Below the pieces are notes generated by a model that saw only the letters and a list, made by a program, of their open reading frames with translations, was not told where the DNA came from and searched no databases. DNA of 64,000 bases from Blastococcus sp. HT6-4. Its GTDB lineage: Bacteria; Actinomycetota; Actinomycetes; Mycobacteriales; Geodermatophilaceae. Location: the NCBI RefSeq assembly GCF_039679125.1, contig NZ_CP155551.1:3100001-3164000 (forward strand), in the 5' to 3' direction. The position numbers and the translations under genes are program-made. This document shows positions 1 to 9,516 of this stretch, piece after piece (the first letter of the stretch is position 1; the number at the start of each line of letters is the position of its first letter).

Positions 1-794
1 CCCATGTGCACCGGGGTCATCACCATGACGCCGACCATGACCGAGTGGGCGACCACCACCGCGGTGAGGCCCAGGCGCCCGCCGGGGGTGGCCCACACGA
101 CCCGCAGCGCCGCCCACGCGGCCCGGCGCGCCCGTGGCCGCCGCTCAACGCCCCCGAGCCGGCGGGCGAGCAGAAGCGGATCCGGTCGCAGCAGGAGCAG
201 GAAGCCCACCGCGACGACGGCGAACACCACCGCCGACAGGACGAACACCCCGCCCAGCGCGGGCAGGCCGAGCGCCGTGCCCAGCCGGGCCCCCACAGGG
301 GCCAGGTTGGGCCCGGCCACGGAGCCGATCGTGGTGGCCCACACGACCAGCGAGAGCGCCCGGCCGCGGTGCTGCGGCTCCGCGAGGTCGGCGGCGGCGT
401 ACCGGGACTGCAGGCCGCAGGCGGTGGAGGCGCCGAACAGGAACAGCCCCACCAGCAGCAGCGTGAGGGAGGAGACCGTGGCCGCGCCGACGGTGATCGC
501 CGCCCCGGCGACGCTGATCCCGTATCCGATGCTCAGCCCGGTACGCCGGCCGGCGGAGTCGCTGATCCGGGCCAGGGGCACGGCGAGGACGGCGGCACCG
601 AGGACGCCGGCGGTCTGACCCAGCCCCGAGGCGCTGTCGGTGCCGGCGACGTCGCGGGCGAGCAGCCCACCGGCGGTGATGCCGACGGTGACCCCCAGCC
701 CGGCGAGCGCCACGCCGCCGCTGAGGACGCCCACCGTCCGGCGCTGCACCCGTCCGACGTCGACCCCGGCCGTGGCCTGCTGCATCGACGCCAC
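1..794 (-). CDS. MFS transporter, C-terminus cut by window edge
   Basis: Integral membrane permease of the major facilitator superfamily; substrate unknown. About 264 codons are present before the window edge. The translation shows repeated hydrophobic helices rich in Gly/Ala/Val/Leu, and a cytoplasmic loop between early helices reads ARISDSAGRRTG, the MFS signature-loop position. A GTG at 794 has a GGGAG ribosome site five bases upstream and is preferred; ATG at 785 is the alternative. It is divergent from lhr with about 80 bp between starts. Longer open frames on the other strand here are shadows. Confidence 0.85.
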   Translation of the reverse strand, partial: MASMQQATAGVDVGRVQRRTVGVLSGGVALAGLGVTVGITAGGLLARDVAGTDSASGLGQTAGVLGAAVLAVPLARISDSAGRRTGLSIGYGISVAGAAITVGAATVSSLTLLLVGLFLFGASTACGLQSRYAAADLAEPQHRGRALSLVVWATTIGSVAGPNLAPVGARLGTALGLPALGGVFVLSAVVFAVVAVGFLLLLRPDPLLLARRLGGVERRPRARRAAWAALRVVWATPGGRLGLTAVVVAHSVMVGVMVMTPVHM

Positions 795-877
795 GTGCGC
801 TCCCGTCTCCCGGGCGGGTGGTCCCCGCGTGCCGGCGCTCCGCCGGCCAGCGAAGTGTCGTACACCGCGGGGACACT

Positions 878-3800
878 GTGGTCGTGCCCGACCACCCGTT
901 CGCCGACCGTACGGAGGATCACGGCGCGCTGGGCCGGTTCTCCGAGCCCACCCGGGCCTGGTTCACCGGCGCGTTCGAACAGCCCACCGCCGCCCAGGAC
1001 GGCGCCTGGCGGGCGATCAGCAGCGGGGAGCACGCCCTCGTCGTCGCGCCCACCGGTTCCGGCAAGACCCTCGCCGCCTTCCTCTGGTCGCTCGACCGGC
1101 TGGCCGCCACTCCCCCGGCCGACGAGCGCACCCGCTGCCGCGTCCTCTACGTCTCGCCGCTGAAGGCGCTGGCCGTCGACGTCGAGCGCAACCTGCGCGC
1201 CCCGCTGGCCGGCATCGGCCAGGCCGCTGCCCGGCTGGGGTCGGCCCGCCCGGAGATCCGCGTGGGCATCCGCTCGGGCGACACCCCGGCCGACGAGCGG
1301 CGCACCTTCGCCCGCCGCCCGCCCGACATCCTCATCACCACACCGGAGTCGCTGTTCCTCCTGCTGACCAGCGCCCCGCGGGAGGCGCTGCGCGGGGTCG
1401 AGACGGTCATCGTCGACGAGGTGCACGCGGTCACCGACTCCAAGCGCGGCGCACACCTGGCCGTCTCCCTCGACCGGCTCGACGAACTGCTCGACCGGCC
1501 CGCCCAGCGGATCGGCCTGTCGGCCACGGTCTGCCCGATCGAGGAGGTCGCCACCTTCCTGGCCGGCGGCCGGCCCGTGCAGGTGGTCGCCCCCGGGTCG
1601 ACCAAGCAGTGGGACCTCTCGGTGGTCGTCCCGATCGAGGACATGAGCGAGCTGGGGCAGCCGACCGGCGAGCTGGAGGGGTCCGCGGCCGGGAGCCAGC
1701 CGCGGAACTCCATCTGGCCGGCGGTCGAGGAACGGGTGCTCGACCTGGTGCAGGCGCACCGCAGCACGATCGTCTTCGCCAACTCCCGCCGGCTGGCCGA
1801 GCGGCTGACCAGCCGGCTCAACGAGCTCGCGTACGAGCGGGCCACCGGCGAGACCGTCCCGCCGGGCACGAACGCCGCCGCACTGATGGCCCAGGCCGGC
1901 TCGGGCGGCGGCGTCCCCGAGGGGGTGCAGCCGGTGGCGGCCGCCCACCACGGGTCGGTCTCCCGCGAGCAGCGGGCGATCGTCGAGGAGGCGCTGAAGT
2001 CCGGCCGGCTGCCCGCCGTGGTCGCGACCTCCAGCCTGGAGCTCGGCATCGACATGGGCGCGGTCGACCTCGTCGTCCAGGTCGAGGCCCCACCCACGGT
2101 CGCCAGCGGCCTGCAGCGGGTCGGCCGGGCCGGGCACCAGGTGGGCGCGGTCAGCCGCGGGGTGCTCTTCCCGAAGTACCGCGGCGACCTGGTCCAGTGC
2201 GCGCTGGTCGCCGAGCGGATGAAGGCCGGCGCCATCGAGTCCATCCGCTACCTGCGCAACCCGCTCGACGTGCTCGCCCAGCAGATCGTCGCGATCGTCT
2301 CCGAGCGCCCGCGCACCGTGGACGAGGTCGGTGCGCTGGTGCGGCGGTCGGCGACGTTCTCCTCGCTGCCCGAATCGGCGCTGCACGCCGTCCTCGACAT
2401 GCTGGCCGGGCGCTACCCCTCCGACGCGTTCGCCGAGCTGCGCCCGCGGCTGACCTGGGACCGGGTCACCGACACCCTGACCGCCCGCGCCGGCGCGCAG
2501 CGGCTGGCGGTCACCAGCGGCGGCACCATCCCCGACCGCGGGCTGTTCGGCGTCTTCATCGTCGGCGCCGAGGGCACCGGCGGGCGGCGGGTCGGCGAGC
2601 TCGACGAGGAGATGGTCTACGAGTCGCGGACGGGCGACGTCTTCCTGCTCGGCTCCTCATCCTGGCGGATCGAGGAGATCACCCACGACCGGGTGCTGGT
2701 CACCCCGGCGCCGGGCCAGCCGGGGAAGATGCCGTTCTGGCACGGCGACGCCCCCGGCCGGCCGCTCGAGCTCGGCCGGGCGCTGGGCGCCTTCCTCCGC
2801 GAGGTGGGCTCCGCGACGCCGGAGGCCGGCCTGGAGCGCGCCCGCGCCGCCGGCCTGGACGAGTGGGGCGCGGCCAACCTCGCCGCCTACCTGGCCGAGC
2901 AGAAGGCGGCCACCGGCCACCTCCCCGACGACCGCACGCTGCTGGTCGAGCGCTTCCGCGACGAGCTCGGCGACTGGCGGCTGGTGGTCCACTCCCCCTT
3001 CGGCGCGCAGGTCAACGCGCCCTGGGCGCTGGTGCTCGCCGCCCGGCTGCGCGAGCGCCACGGCGTCGACGTCTCGGCCATGCACTCCGACGACGGCATC
3101 GTGCTGCGGCTGCCCGACACCACCGGCGAGCCGCCCGAGGCCGACCTCGCCGTCCTCGACCCCGACGACGTCGAGCGCGAGGTGACGACGGAGGTCGGCA
3201 GCTCCGCGCTGTTCGCCAGCCGGTTCCGCGAGTGCGCGGCCCGCGCGCTGCTGCTCCCCCGGCGCGATCCCCGCCGCCGCACCCCGCTGTGGCAGCAGCG
3301 CCAGCGGGCCGCCCAGCTGCTGTCGGTCGCGAGCGAGTTCTCCTCGTTCCCCGTCACGCTCGAGGCCGCCCGCGAGGTGCTGCAGGACGTCTACGACGTG
3401 CCGGGCCTGATCGAGCTGATGCGGGACGTCCGCGCCCGCCGGGTGCGCCTGGTGGACGTGCAGACCGAGACGGCGTCGCCGTTCGCGCAGTCGCTGCTGT
3501 TCGGCTACGTCGGGCAGTTCCTCTACGAGGGCGACGCCCCGCTGGCCGAGCGGCGGGCGCAGGCGCTGGCCCTCGACACCGGGCTCCTGGCCGAGCTGCT
3601 CGGGCGGTCCGAGCTGCGGGAGCTGCTCGACGCCGACGCGATGACCGAGATCGAGGCGGAGCTGCAGCGGCTGCCCGAGCAACGCCATCCACGGGACGTC
3701 GACGGCGCCGGCGACCTGCTGCGCGTCGTCGGCGACCTCACCGCCGCCGAGGCCGCCCGGCGCGGGGTCGCGCAGCCGTGGCTCGACCAGCTGGTCGCCG

Positions 3801-5491
3801 CCCGGCGTGCGCTGGTCGTGCGCATCGCCGGCGAGGAGCGGTACGTCGCCATCGAGGACGCCGGCCGGCTGCGCGACGCACTCGGCACGGCGCTGCCGGT
3901 GGGGGTGCCGGAGGTCTTCACCGAGCCCGTGGCCGACCCGCTGGGCGACCTGGTCGGCCGGTACGCCCGCACCCACGGCCCGTTCCAGCCCGCGGAGGCC
4001 GCCACCCGGCTGGGGCTGGGCGTCGCGGTCGTCACCGCGACGGTGCAGCGCCTCACCGCGATCGGCCGGCTGGTCAGCGGCGAGTTCCGCCCCGGTGGCA
4101 GCGGCCAGGAGTGGTGCGACGCCGACGTGCTGCGCTCGATCCGGCGTCGGAGCCTGGCGAAGCTGCGCCAGGAGGTCGAGCCGGTCCCGATCGGCACGCT
4201 GGCCCGGTTCACGCCCTCCTGGCAGTCGGTCGGCAGCCGGCTGCGCGGGGCCGACGGCGTCCTCGCCGTCGTCGAGCAGCTGGCCGGTGCGCTGGTGCCC
4301 GCCAGCGCGCTGGAGTCCCTGGTGCTGCCGGCCCGGGTCCGCGACTACTCGCCCGCGATGCTCGACGAGCTGACCAGCGCCGGGGAGGTGCTGTGGGCCG
4401 GCGCCGGCGGCCTGCCCGGCGGGGACGGCTGGCTCAGCCTGGTGCCCGCCGACCTGGCCCCGCTGCTGCTGCCCGAGCAACTGGAGATCGCCGGCGAGGG
4501 TCAGCCGCTGCTTGACCTGCTCGCCGGTGGGCAGGCCATGTTCTTCCGCGGGCTCTCCGACGCCGTCGGCGCCACCGACGACGCCGCGCTGGCCGACCTC
4601 GTGTGGGACCTGGTGTGGGCGGGCGCTCTCACCAACGACACCCTCGCCCCGCTGCGCACCCGCCTGGGCGGGGGTGGCACGCACAAGCGGGCCGCCGCGC
4701 CGCGGATGACCCGAAGCCGGTACGGGCGCCCGCGCGTGGGCCGGGCCGCCATGCCCACCCGCACCGGGCCGCTCACCGTCGCCGGGCGCTGGTCGCGGTT
4801 GCCCGGCCGGGAGGCCAACGCCACCCGGCGCGGCACCGCCCGCGCCGAGGCGCTGCTGGAGCGGCACGGGGTCCTGACCCGCGGGGCGGTGCAGGCCGAG
4901 CAGGTCACCGGCGGCTTCTCCGCCGTCTACCCGGTGCTGCGCGCGTTCGAGGAGAACGGGCGGGCGCGGCGCGGCTACTTCGTCGAGACCCTCGGCGCGG
5001 CGCAGTTCGGCACCCCGGGCTCGGTCGACCGGCTGCGCAGCTTCGCCTCCCCCGACCGGGTGCCGGCGGGCGCGGTCGTCCTCGCGGCGACCGATCCGGC
5101 CAACGTCTACGGCGCCGCCCTGCCGTGGCCGGAGCGCACGGTGGCGGCCGACGGCGATGCGGTCGATCTCGGCGAGGGCACCGGCAGCGCGCGGAAGGCG
5201 GCCGGGCACCGCGCGGGCCGCAAGGCCGGCGCGCTCGTCGTCCTGGTCGACGGCGAGCTCGTCCTCTACGTGGAGCGCGGCGGGAAGACCCTGCTGTCCT
5301 GGACCGAGGACGAGCAACTGCTCAAGGAGGCGGCGACCGCGCTGTCGGGCGCGGTCTCCGCGGGGGCGCTGGGCCGGATGGTGGTGCAGAAGGCCGACGG
5401 CGCGTCGGTGCACGAGTCGACACCGCTGTCGGAGGCGTTGCAGGCCGCCGGGTTCACCGCCACCCCGCGTGGCCTGCGGCTGCGCGGTTGA
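878..5491 (+). CDS. lhr: ATP-dependent DNA helicase Lhr (large helicase-related protein)
   Basis: Superfamily 2 3'-5' helicase of about 1537 residues, the usual size for the full-length actinobacterial Lhr, made of an Lhr core plus a long C-terminal region. Visible motifs are Walker A APTGSGKT near residue 60, the DEVH box near residue 180, motif III LSAT, the motif V region SSLELGIDMG and motif VI QRVGRAGHQ. The family acts in DNA repair; mycobacterial Lhr is a ssDNA-dependent ATPase/translocase. Start GTG 878 follows a GGGGA; GTG 884 is also possible, and an upstream ATG at 818 would add non-conserved residues. A Nei-type glycosylase gene lies downstream, as in M. tuberculosis (Rv3296-Rv3297), suggesting a joint repair role. 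Confidence 0.95.
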   Translation: MVVPDHPFADRTEDHGALGRFSEPTRAWFTGAFEQPTAAQDGAWRAISSGEHALVVAPTGSGKTLAAFLWSLDRLAATPPADERTRCRVLYVSPLKALAVDVERNLRAPLAGIGQAAARLGSARPEIRVGIRSGDTPADERRTFARRPPDILITTPESLFLLLTSAPREALRGVETVIVDEVHAVTDSKRGAHLAVSLDRLDELLDRPAQRIGLSATVCPIEEVATFLAGGRPVQVVAPGSTKQWDLSVVVPIEDMSELGQPTGELEGSAAGSQPRNSIWPAVEERVLDLVQAHRSTIVFANSRRLAERLTSRLNELAYERATGETVPPGTNAAALMAQAGSGGGVPEGVQPVAAAHHGSVSREQRAIVEEALKSGRLPAVVATSSLELGIDMGAVDLVVQVEAPPTVASGLQRVGRAGHQVGAVSRGVLFPKYRGDLVQCALVAERMKAGAIESIRYLRNPLDVLAQQIVAIVSERPRTVDEVGALVRRSATFSSLPESALHAVLDMLAGRYPSDAFAELRPRLTWDRVTDTLTARAGAQRLAVTSGGTIPDRGLFGVFIVGAEGTGGRRVGELDEEMVYESRTGDVFLLGSSSWRIEEITHDRVLVTPAPGQPGKMPFWHGDAPGRPLELGRALGAFLREVGSATPEAGLERARAAGLDEWGAANLAAYLAEQKAATGHLPDDRTLLVERFRDELGDWRLVVHSPFGAQVNAPWALVLAARLRERHGVDVSAMHSDDGIVLRLPDTTGEPPEADLAVLDPDDVEREVTTEVGSSALFASRFRECAARALLLPRRDPRRRTPLWQQRQRAAQLLSVASEFSSFPVTLEAAREVLQDVYDVPGLIELMRDVRARRVRLVDVQTETASPFAQSLLFGYVGQFLYEGDAPLAERRAQALALDTGLLAELLGRSELRELLDADAMTEIEAELQRLPEQRHPRDVDGAGDLLRVVGDLTAAEAARRGVAQPWLDQLVAARRALVVRIAGEERYVAIEDAGRLRDALGTALPVGVPEVFTEPVADPLGDLVGRYARTHGPFQPAEAATRLGLGVAVVTATVQRLTAIGRLVSGEFRPGGSGQEWCDADVLRSIRRRSLAKLRQEVEPVPIGTLARFTPSWQSVGSRLRGADGVLAVVEQLAGALVPASALESLVLPARVRDYSPAMLDELTSAGEVLWAGAGGLPGGDGWLSLVPADLAPLLLPEQLEIAGEGQPLLDLLAGGQAMFFRGLSDAVGATDDAALADLVWDLVWAGALTNDTLAPLRTRLGGGGTHKRAAAPRMTRSRYGRPRVGRAAMPTRTGPLTVAGRWSRLPGREANATRRGTARAEALLERHGVLTRGAVQAEQVTGGFSAVYPVLRAFEENGRARRGYFVETLGAAQFGTPGSVDRLRSFASPDRVPAGAVVLAATDPANVYGAALPWPERTVAADGDAVDLGEGTGSARKAAGHRAGRKAGALVVLVDGELVLYVERGGKTLLSWTEDEQLLKEAATALSGAVSAGALGRMVVQKADGASVHESTPLSEALQAAGFTATPRGLRLRG

Positions 5492-5516
5492 GCGCCCGCG
5501 CACAGCGCTCCGCCGG

Positions 5517-6101
5517 TCAGTCCCGGGAGGGGTGCAGCCAGCGGGCGAACAGCCGCGTGAGCGTCGGCATGACCACGTGGCCGAGCAGCAGCACGACGAC
5601 GCAGGCCGACAGCAGCAACCGCAGCCCGACCGGCCACCCCGACAGGTGCGGCGCCACGAGCAGCTGGAACAGCGAGGTGATCGCGAGGACGGCGGCGATG
5701 GTCAGCACCGTCGAACGCCAGCGCGGGCCGGGCTTCCCCGGACGGGTGAAGAAGCTGTCGAGCCCCGAGACGCGCGCGTAGCGCTCCTCGTCGACCATCT
5801 CCTCGAGCTGCGCCAGCGCCCGGGAGCGCTCCGTCGACCGCTCCCAGCGGGCCAGCGAGTCGGCGTCGCTGAAGCGGTAGACCAGGTGGTACTCGGCGCT
5901 TCCGGGGCCGGGACGCAGGAGGGTGGCGCCGAGGTTGCCGGGGAACCGGGCAGCGACCTGCAGGACGTCGGCCGCCCACTGCTCGAACGCGGCCCGCCGA
6001 TCGGCGCGGACGACGCGGGCCACCGTCACGGTGACCGGTTCGGAAGTCGGCTCGACCGTGACGCTCTGGCCGGCCAGCCGGGCACGGATCCGATCGGTCA
6101 C
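5517..6101 (-). CDS. ABM-domain protein with C-terminal membrane segments
   Basis: About 194 residues. The N-terminal half (roughly residues 15-110) looks like an antibiotic-biosynthesis-monooxygenase (ABM, dimeric alpha/beta barrel) domain, with RFPGNLGATLLRPG and YHLVYRFSDADSLARW typical of that fold. The C-terminal part has two hydrophobic helices (STVLTIAAVLAITSLFQLLV and a Leu/Val-rich one) ending in LFARWLHPSRD, so the domain is membrane anchored. Such proteins are usually annotated only as ABM family or hypothetical; no substrate can be assigned. The start is uncertain: GTG 6101 or 6107, neither with a good ribosome site, possibly leaderless. It sits antisense between lhr and nei2, converging on lhr with 25 bp between stops. 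Confidence 0.8.
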   Translation of the reverse strand: MTDRIRARLAGQSVTVEPTSEPVTVTVARVVRADRRAAFEQWAADVLQVAARFPGNLGATLLRPGPGSAEYHLVYRFSDADSLARWERSTERSRALAQLEEMVDEERYARVSGLDSFFTRPGKPGPRWRSTVLTIAAVLAITSLFQLLVAPHLSGWPVGLRLLLSACVVVLLLGHVVMPTLTRLFARWLHPSRD

Positions 6102-6204
6102 CTGCACGTCCGGTGCAGCACGTCGAGGCCCGGGCAGCTTCCCGCCTGTCGGTGGTCTCACACCATCGGAGCAGGGCCGGCCGCCGGCGGGGATCATGGG
6201 GGCC

Positions 6205-7062
6205 GTGCCCGAGGGAGACACCGTCTGGCTGGCGGCCGAACGCATGCGGACGGCGCTGGCCGGGGCGACGCTGCGCCGAGGCGAGTTCCGGCTGCCCCAG
6301 CTCGCCGCGCTGGACCTGACCGGCGCCACGGTCACCGAGGTGGTCCCCCGCGGCAAGCACCTGCTGGTCCGCCTCGCCGACGGGCACACGCTGCGCACCC
6401 ACTTCCGGATGGACGGCAGCTGGCACATCTACCGGCCCGGGACCCGCTGGCGCGGTGGGGCCGCCCACGACGTCCGGATCGTCCTGGCCACCGACGAGTG
6501 GGAGTGCGTCGGCTACCGGCTGCACGACGTCGAGTTCGTGCCGACGTCGGAGGAGGAGCGGCTCGTCGGTCACCTGGGTCCGGACGTCCTCGGACCGGAC
6601 TGGGACCTCGACGAGGCGCTGCGGCGGCTGCGCGCGCAGCCGGACGAGCAGGTGGGGGTGGCGATCCTCGACCAGCGGAATCTCGCGGGGATCGGCAATC
6701 TCTACAAGGTCGAGTCGCTCTTCCTGGCCGGGGTGCACCCCTGGGCGCGCGTGGCCGACGTCGACGACCGGCTGCAGCCCCTCGTGGAGCGGGCACGCAC
6801 CCTCATGCTGGCCAACCGCCACCACCCCGAGCAGAGCACCACCGGCGATCTGCGCCGCGGCCACGACCACTGGGTCGCCGGCCGGAAGGGACGCCCGTGC
6901 CGGCGTTGCGGGACGGCGATCCTGCTCGGCGAGCAGGGCCCACCGACGCAGGAGCGGGTCACCTGGTGGTGCCCGCGCTGCCAGGCGGCCCGCTCCCCCA
7001 TCGACCCGCAGGCCCGCACCGGGGAGCCGGGCCGCCCGCAGCCGGTGACCCTCTACCGGTAG
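6205..7062 (+). CDS. nei: Fpg/Nei family DNA glycosylase (endonuclease VIII, Nei2-like)
   Basis: Bifunctional DNA glycosylase/AP lyase for oxidised bases, 285 residues. The start is decided by chemistry: GTG at 6205 gives Met-Pro-Glu-Gly-Asp, and Pro2 is the nucleophile and Glu3 the catalytic acid of the family. The ATG at 6196 would bury them. Other marks are the conserved lysine region RGKHLLVRL, the helix-two-turn-helix NLAGIGNLYKVESLFLAG, and a C-terminal zinc finger with CRRC and CPRC pairs. It follows lhr and probably works in the same repair context. The substrate range (Nei versus Fpg) is inferred from the PEGDT start, which is Nei-like. Confidence 0.93.
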   Translation: MPEGDTVWLAAERMRTALAGATLRRGEFRLPQLAALDLTGATVTEVVPRGKHLLVRLADGHTLRTHFRMDGSWHIYRPGTRWRGGAAHDVRIVLATDEWECVGYRLHDVEFVPTSEEERLVGHLGPDVLGPDWDLDEALRRLRAQPDEQVGVAILDQRNLAGIGNLYKVESLFLAGVHPWARVADVDDRLQPLVERARTLMLANRHHPEQSTTGDLRRGHDHWVAGRKGRPCRRCGTAILLGEQGPPTQERVTWWCPRCQAARSPIDPQARTGEPGRPQPVTLYR

Positions 7063-7065
7063 CGG

Positions 7066-7902
7066 TCAGGCCTGCTCGGGCCGCTCGGCCGGCTGCGCCT
7101 GTGGCTGCTCCGCGCCCTCGGGCTGCGGCGCGCCCTGCTCGATCGCACCCGCGGCGGTCGTGCCCTCGACGGCCGGTGCGCCACCGCCCATCGAGGCGCG
7201 GATCTGGTCCAGGCGCGAGGCGCCGGCGACGTCGAGCGTAGCCTTCTGCACCTCGAGCATCCGCCCCTCCACGGAGCTCTGCGCCAGCTCCGCCTGACCC
7301 AGCGCGTTGGCGTAGCGGGCCTCGATCTTGTCCCGCACCTCGCCCAGCGAGGGCGTGTTGCCCGGCGCGGAGAGCTCGTTGACCTGCTTCATCGAGGCGG
7401 CGACGTGCTCCTGCATCTTGGCCTGCTCGAGCTGGCTCATCAGCTTGGTGCGCTCGGCGAGGGTCGTCTGCAGCCGCATCCGCGACTGCTCCACCGCGCC
7501 GCGCGCCTGCTCGGCGGCCTGCAGGGCCTCGTCGTGGCTGCGCTTGAGGTCCTCCATCGACTGCTCGGCGGCCACGAGCTGGGTGGCGAACGCCTGCGCG
7601 GCCTGCTCGTACTCGGTGGCCTTGGCCGCGTCCCCCTTGCCCCGCGTCTGGTCGGCCAGCATGAGTGCCTGACGGGCGGAGGCCTGCAGCTTCTCGACCT
7701 CGCCCATCTGCCGGCTCAGCCGCATCTCCAGCTGCCGCTGGTTGCCCAGCACCGCGGCGGCCTGGTTGGCCAGCGACTGGTGCCGCGTCTGCTCGGCCTC
7801 GATCGCCTGTGCGATCTGGATCTTGGGATCGGCCCGCTGGTCGATCTGGGCGTTGGCCGATGCGGTGAGGTACTTCCACAGCTTCACGAACGGATTGGGC
7901 AT
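7066..7902 (-). CDS. pspA: PspA/IM30 family membrane-stress protein
   Basis: 278 residues, almost wholly alpha-helical coiled coil after an N-terminal amphipathic segment ([12 protein letters not shown]), ending in a Gln/Pro/Ala/Glu-rich tail from about residue 240. PspA/IM30 proteins polymerise on the inner face of the cytoplasmic membrane and help it withstand envelope damage. The M. tuberculosis homologue (Rv2744c) lies directly after clgR; here clgR is 2.1 kb away, separated by three genes. The start is ATG 7902 with AGGAGG six bases upstream; an upstream GTG/ATG extension (to 7956) is not conserved in type. It converges with nei, with only 3 bp between stops. Confidence 0.93.
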   Translation of the reverse strand: MPNPFVKLWKYLTASANAQIDQRADPKIQIAQAIEAEQTRHQSLANQAAAVLGNQRQLEMRLSRQMGEVEKLQASARQALMLADQTRGKGDAAKATEYEQAAQAFATQLVAAEQSMEDLKRSHDEALQAAEQARGAVEQSRMRLQTTLAERTKLMSQLEQAKMQEHVAASMKQVNELSAPGNTPSLGEVRDKIEARYANALGQAELAQSSVEGRMLEVQKATLDVAGASRLDQIRASMGGGAPAVEGTTAAGAIEQGAPQPEGAEQPQAQPAERPEQA

Positions 7903-7985
7903 GGGGTCCTCCTGCTCCGGCGTGGCCGCCGGCCCGGTGATGCTCGTCGGAGCCATCGTCCCAGGTGATCACCGTCCGGAGCCAA

Positions 7986-8005
7986 CGCGGGCCGCGCGGC
8001 CCGCG
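7986..8005. repeat. 20-bp perfect GC palindrome between divergent genes
   Basis: CGCGGGCCGC followed immediately by its reverse complement GCGGCCCGCG. It lies between the divergent pspA and sugar-kinase genes, 15 bp before the kinase GTG. It may be an operator or only a GC-rich chance hairpin; no regulator is assigned. Confidence 0.6.
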
Positions 8006-8020
8006 GCTAGGGTTCCCCGC

Positions 8021-9034
8021 GTGCCGCCCGCCAACCCCGTCCTCTGCGTCCTCGGCGAGCTGGTCGTCGACCTCCTGCCGGTGCCCGAGGCCGGCGCAGG
8101 CCCCGAGGGGACGGCGCCGCAGTACGTCGCCCGCCCCGGGGGCAACGCCCTGAACGTCGCCGTGGCCGCCGGTCGGCTGGGCGCGCCGGTCCACCTGCTC
8201 GCCCGCCTGGGCACCGGGCCGCTGGCCCCCCACCTGCGCCGGCACGCCGAGCTCGCCGGCGTGGACACCACCGGCTTCGTGGCGGCCGCCGAGCCGGTCA
8301 GCCTCGCCGTCGTCGGCCTGGACGCCGACGGCTCGCCCCAGTACGGCTTCCACGTCCTGGGCGCCGCGGACTGGCAGTGGACCGACGACGAGCTGGCCGC
8401 TGCCCTGCCCGCCGCGGTGGGCGCCCTGCACGTCGGCTCCATCTCCAGCTGGACCGAGCCGGGCAGCGCCGCCATCGCCCACCTCGTGGCGCGGCTCTCC
8501 GGCACCGCGCTCATCAGCGTCGACCCAAACATCCGCCCGATGCTGGCCGACGGGCCCGTCGGGGCCTCCCTCGGCAACGACCGCGCGGGGGTCACCCGGC
8601 GCCTGGTCGAGCTGGTCGCGCACGCCGACCTGGTCAAGCTCAGCGCCGAGGACCTCGCCTGGCTCGAACCGGAGACCACCGACCTGGACGAGGCCGCCCG
8701 CCGCTGGGCCGCGCGCGGGCCCGCGCTGGTCGTGCTCACCGACGGCGGTGCGCCGCTGCGGATCGCCCGTCCCGGCCGGCCGGTGCTGCACCGGGAGAGC
8801 CCGCGGGTCGACGTCGTCGACACCGTGGGCGCCGGTGACTCGCTCGCCGCGGGTCTGCTGACCGGGCTGCTCGACGCCGGCATCACCACCCGGGCGTCGC
8901 TGGAGGCCGCATCGGACGAGGAGCTGCTGGCCCTGGCCGACGACGCGGCCCTCGTCGCGGCGCTGAACTGCACGCGGGTCGGCGCCGATCCGCCGACCCG
9001 GGACGAGCTCGCCGCCGCCCGGGAACGCCGGTGA
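8021..9034 (+). CDS. PfkB-family carbohydrate kinase (fructokinase/ribokinase-like)
   Basis: 337 residues. ATP-dependent sugar kinase of the ribokinase/PfkB family, cytoplasmic. Signature 1 is visible as PGGNALNVAVAAGRLG near residue 40, and the C-terminal signature DTVGAGDSLAAGLL holds the catalytic Asp and the anion-hole GAGD. The exact sugar cannot be read from sequence; the layout fits fructokinase-type enzymes. GTG 8021 is chosen because it begins just before the conserved beta strand (VLCVLGELVVDLLP) and has AGGG nine bases upstream. Its TGA overlaps the next start by 4 nt, so both genes are probably co-translated. Confidence 0.88.
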   Translation: MPPANPVLCVLGELVVDLLPVPEAGAGPEGTAPQYVARPGGNALNVAVAAGRLGAPVHLLARLGTGPLAPHLRRHAELAGVDTTGFVAAAEPVSLAVVGLDADGSPQYGFHVLGAADWQWTDDELAAALPAAVGALHVGSISSWTEPGSAAIAHLVARLSGTALISVDPNIRPMLADGPVGASLGNDRAGVTRRLVELVAHADLVKLSAEDLAWLEPETTDLDEAARRWAARGPALVVLTDGGAPLRIARPGRPVLHRESPRVDVVDTVGAGDSLAAGLLTGLLDAGITTRASLEAASDEELLALADDAALVAALNCTRVGADPPTRDELAAARERR

Positions 9035-9516
9035 GCGACGGGCTCCGGCTGGTCGGCTTCGAGGAGCTCTCGGCCGGTGCGCTGCGCGGCCGGCTGCTCG
9101 CCCGCCGGGCGGAGTTCTGGGCCGGCTCCCCGCTCGCCGACGACGACGTGCTGGCCCTGCACGACCCGGTGTTCTTCCACCAGCTCGGCGGGTTCGGCGC
9201 CCTCGCGCTCACGCCGGACGACGAGGACGCCGGTTACCTGCTCGGGGTGGTCAGCGCCGACCGGCTCGCCGTGGTGCAGGCCGTCGCGGTGCGCCCGGAC
9301 CGGCGTGGCGCCGGCGTCGCGACCCAGCTGCTCGAGCGCTTCGCCGGCCTGGCCGCCGGGGTGGGCGCGCGGGTGGTCCAGGCGGTGGCCCGCCCCGATG
9401 ACGCGGCCGCCGCCGCGCTGGCCGCGCGCCTCGGGGCGCACGCCGCCCCCTCACCCGGGCACGCCGGGCCGGGCGCCGACCGGGTCGTCTTCACGCGGGG
9501 CCTGCCGCTGCGCTGA
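9031..9516 (+). CDS. GNAT-family N-acetyltransferase
   Basis: 161 residues. The acetyl-CoA binding motif A is VAVRPDRRGAGVATQLLERF (about residues 87-106), typical of GNAT enzymes. The acceptor substrate is unknown. The GTG start overlaps the kinase stop (GTGA), so it is coupled to the PfkB kinase. The last 26 bp overlap the end of the convergent TetR gene. Confidence 0.82.
   Translation: MSDGLRLVGFEELSAGALRGRLLARRAEFWAGSPLADDDVLALHDPVFFHQLGGFGALALTPDDEDAGYLLGVVSADRLAVVQAVAVRPDRRGAGVATQLLERFAGLAAGVGARVVQAVARPDDAAAAALAARLGAHAAPSPGHAGPGADRVVFTRGLPLR

Noticed and set aside
533-2386. Long open frame on the minus strand across lhr
   Set aside because: Pro/Gly/Arg/Asp-rich shadow frame caused by high GC at third positions; lhr on the plus strand has all helicase motifs.
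2657-5503. Long minus-strand frame over the Lhr C-terminal half
   Set aside because: Composition is Gln/Gly/Arg/Pro repeats without any domain; antisense shadow.
7982-8016. ECF promoter GGGGAACC...CGTTGG for pspA
   Set aside because: The spacer between the two elements is 23 bp, too long for an ECF promoter.
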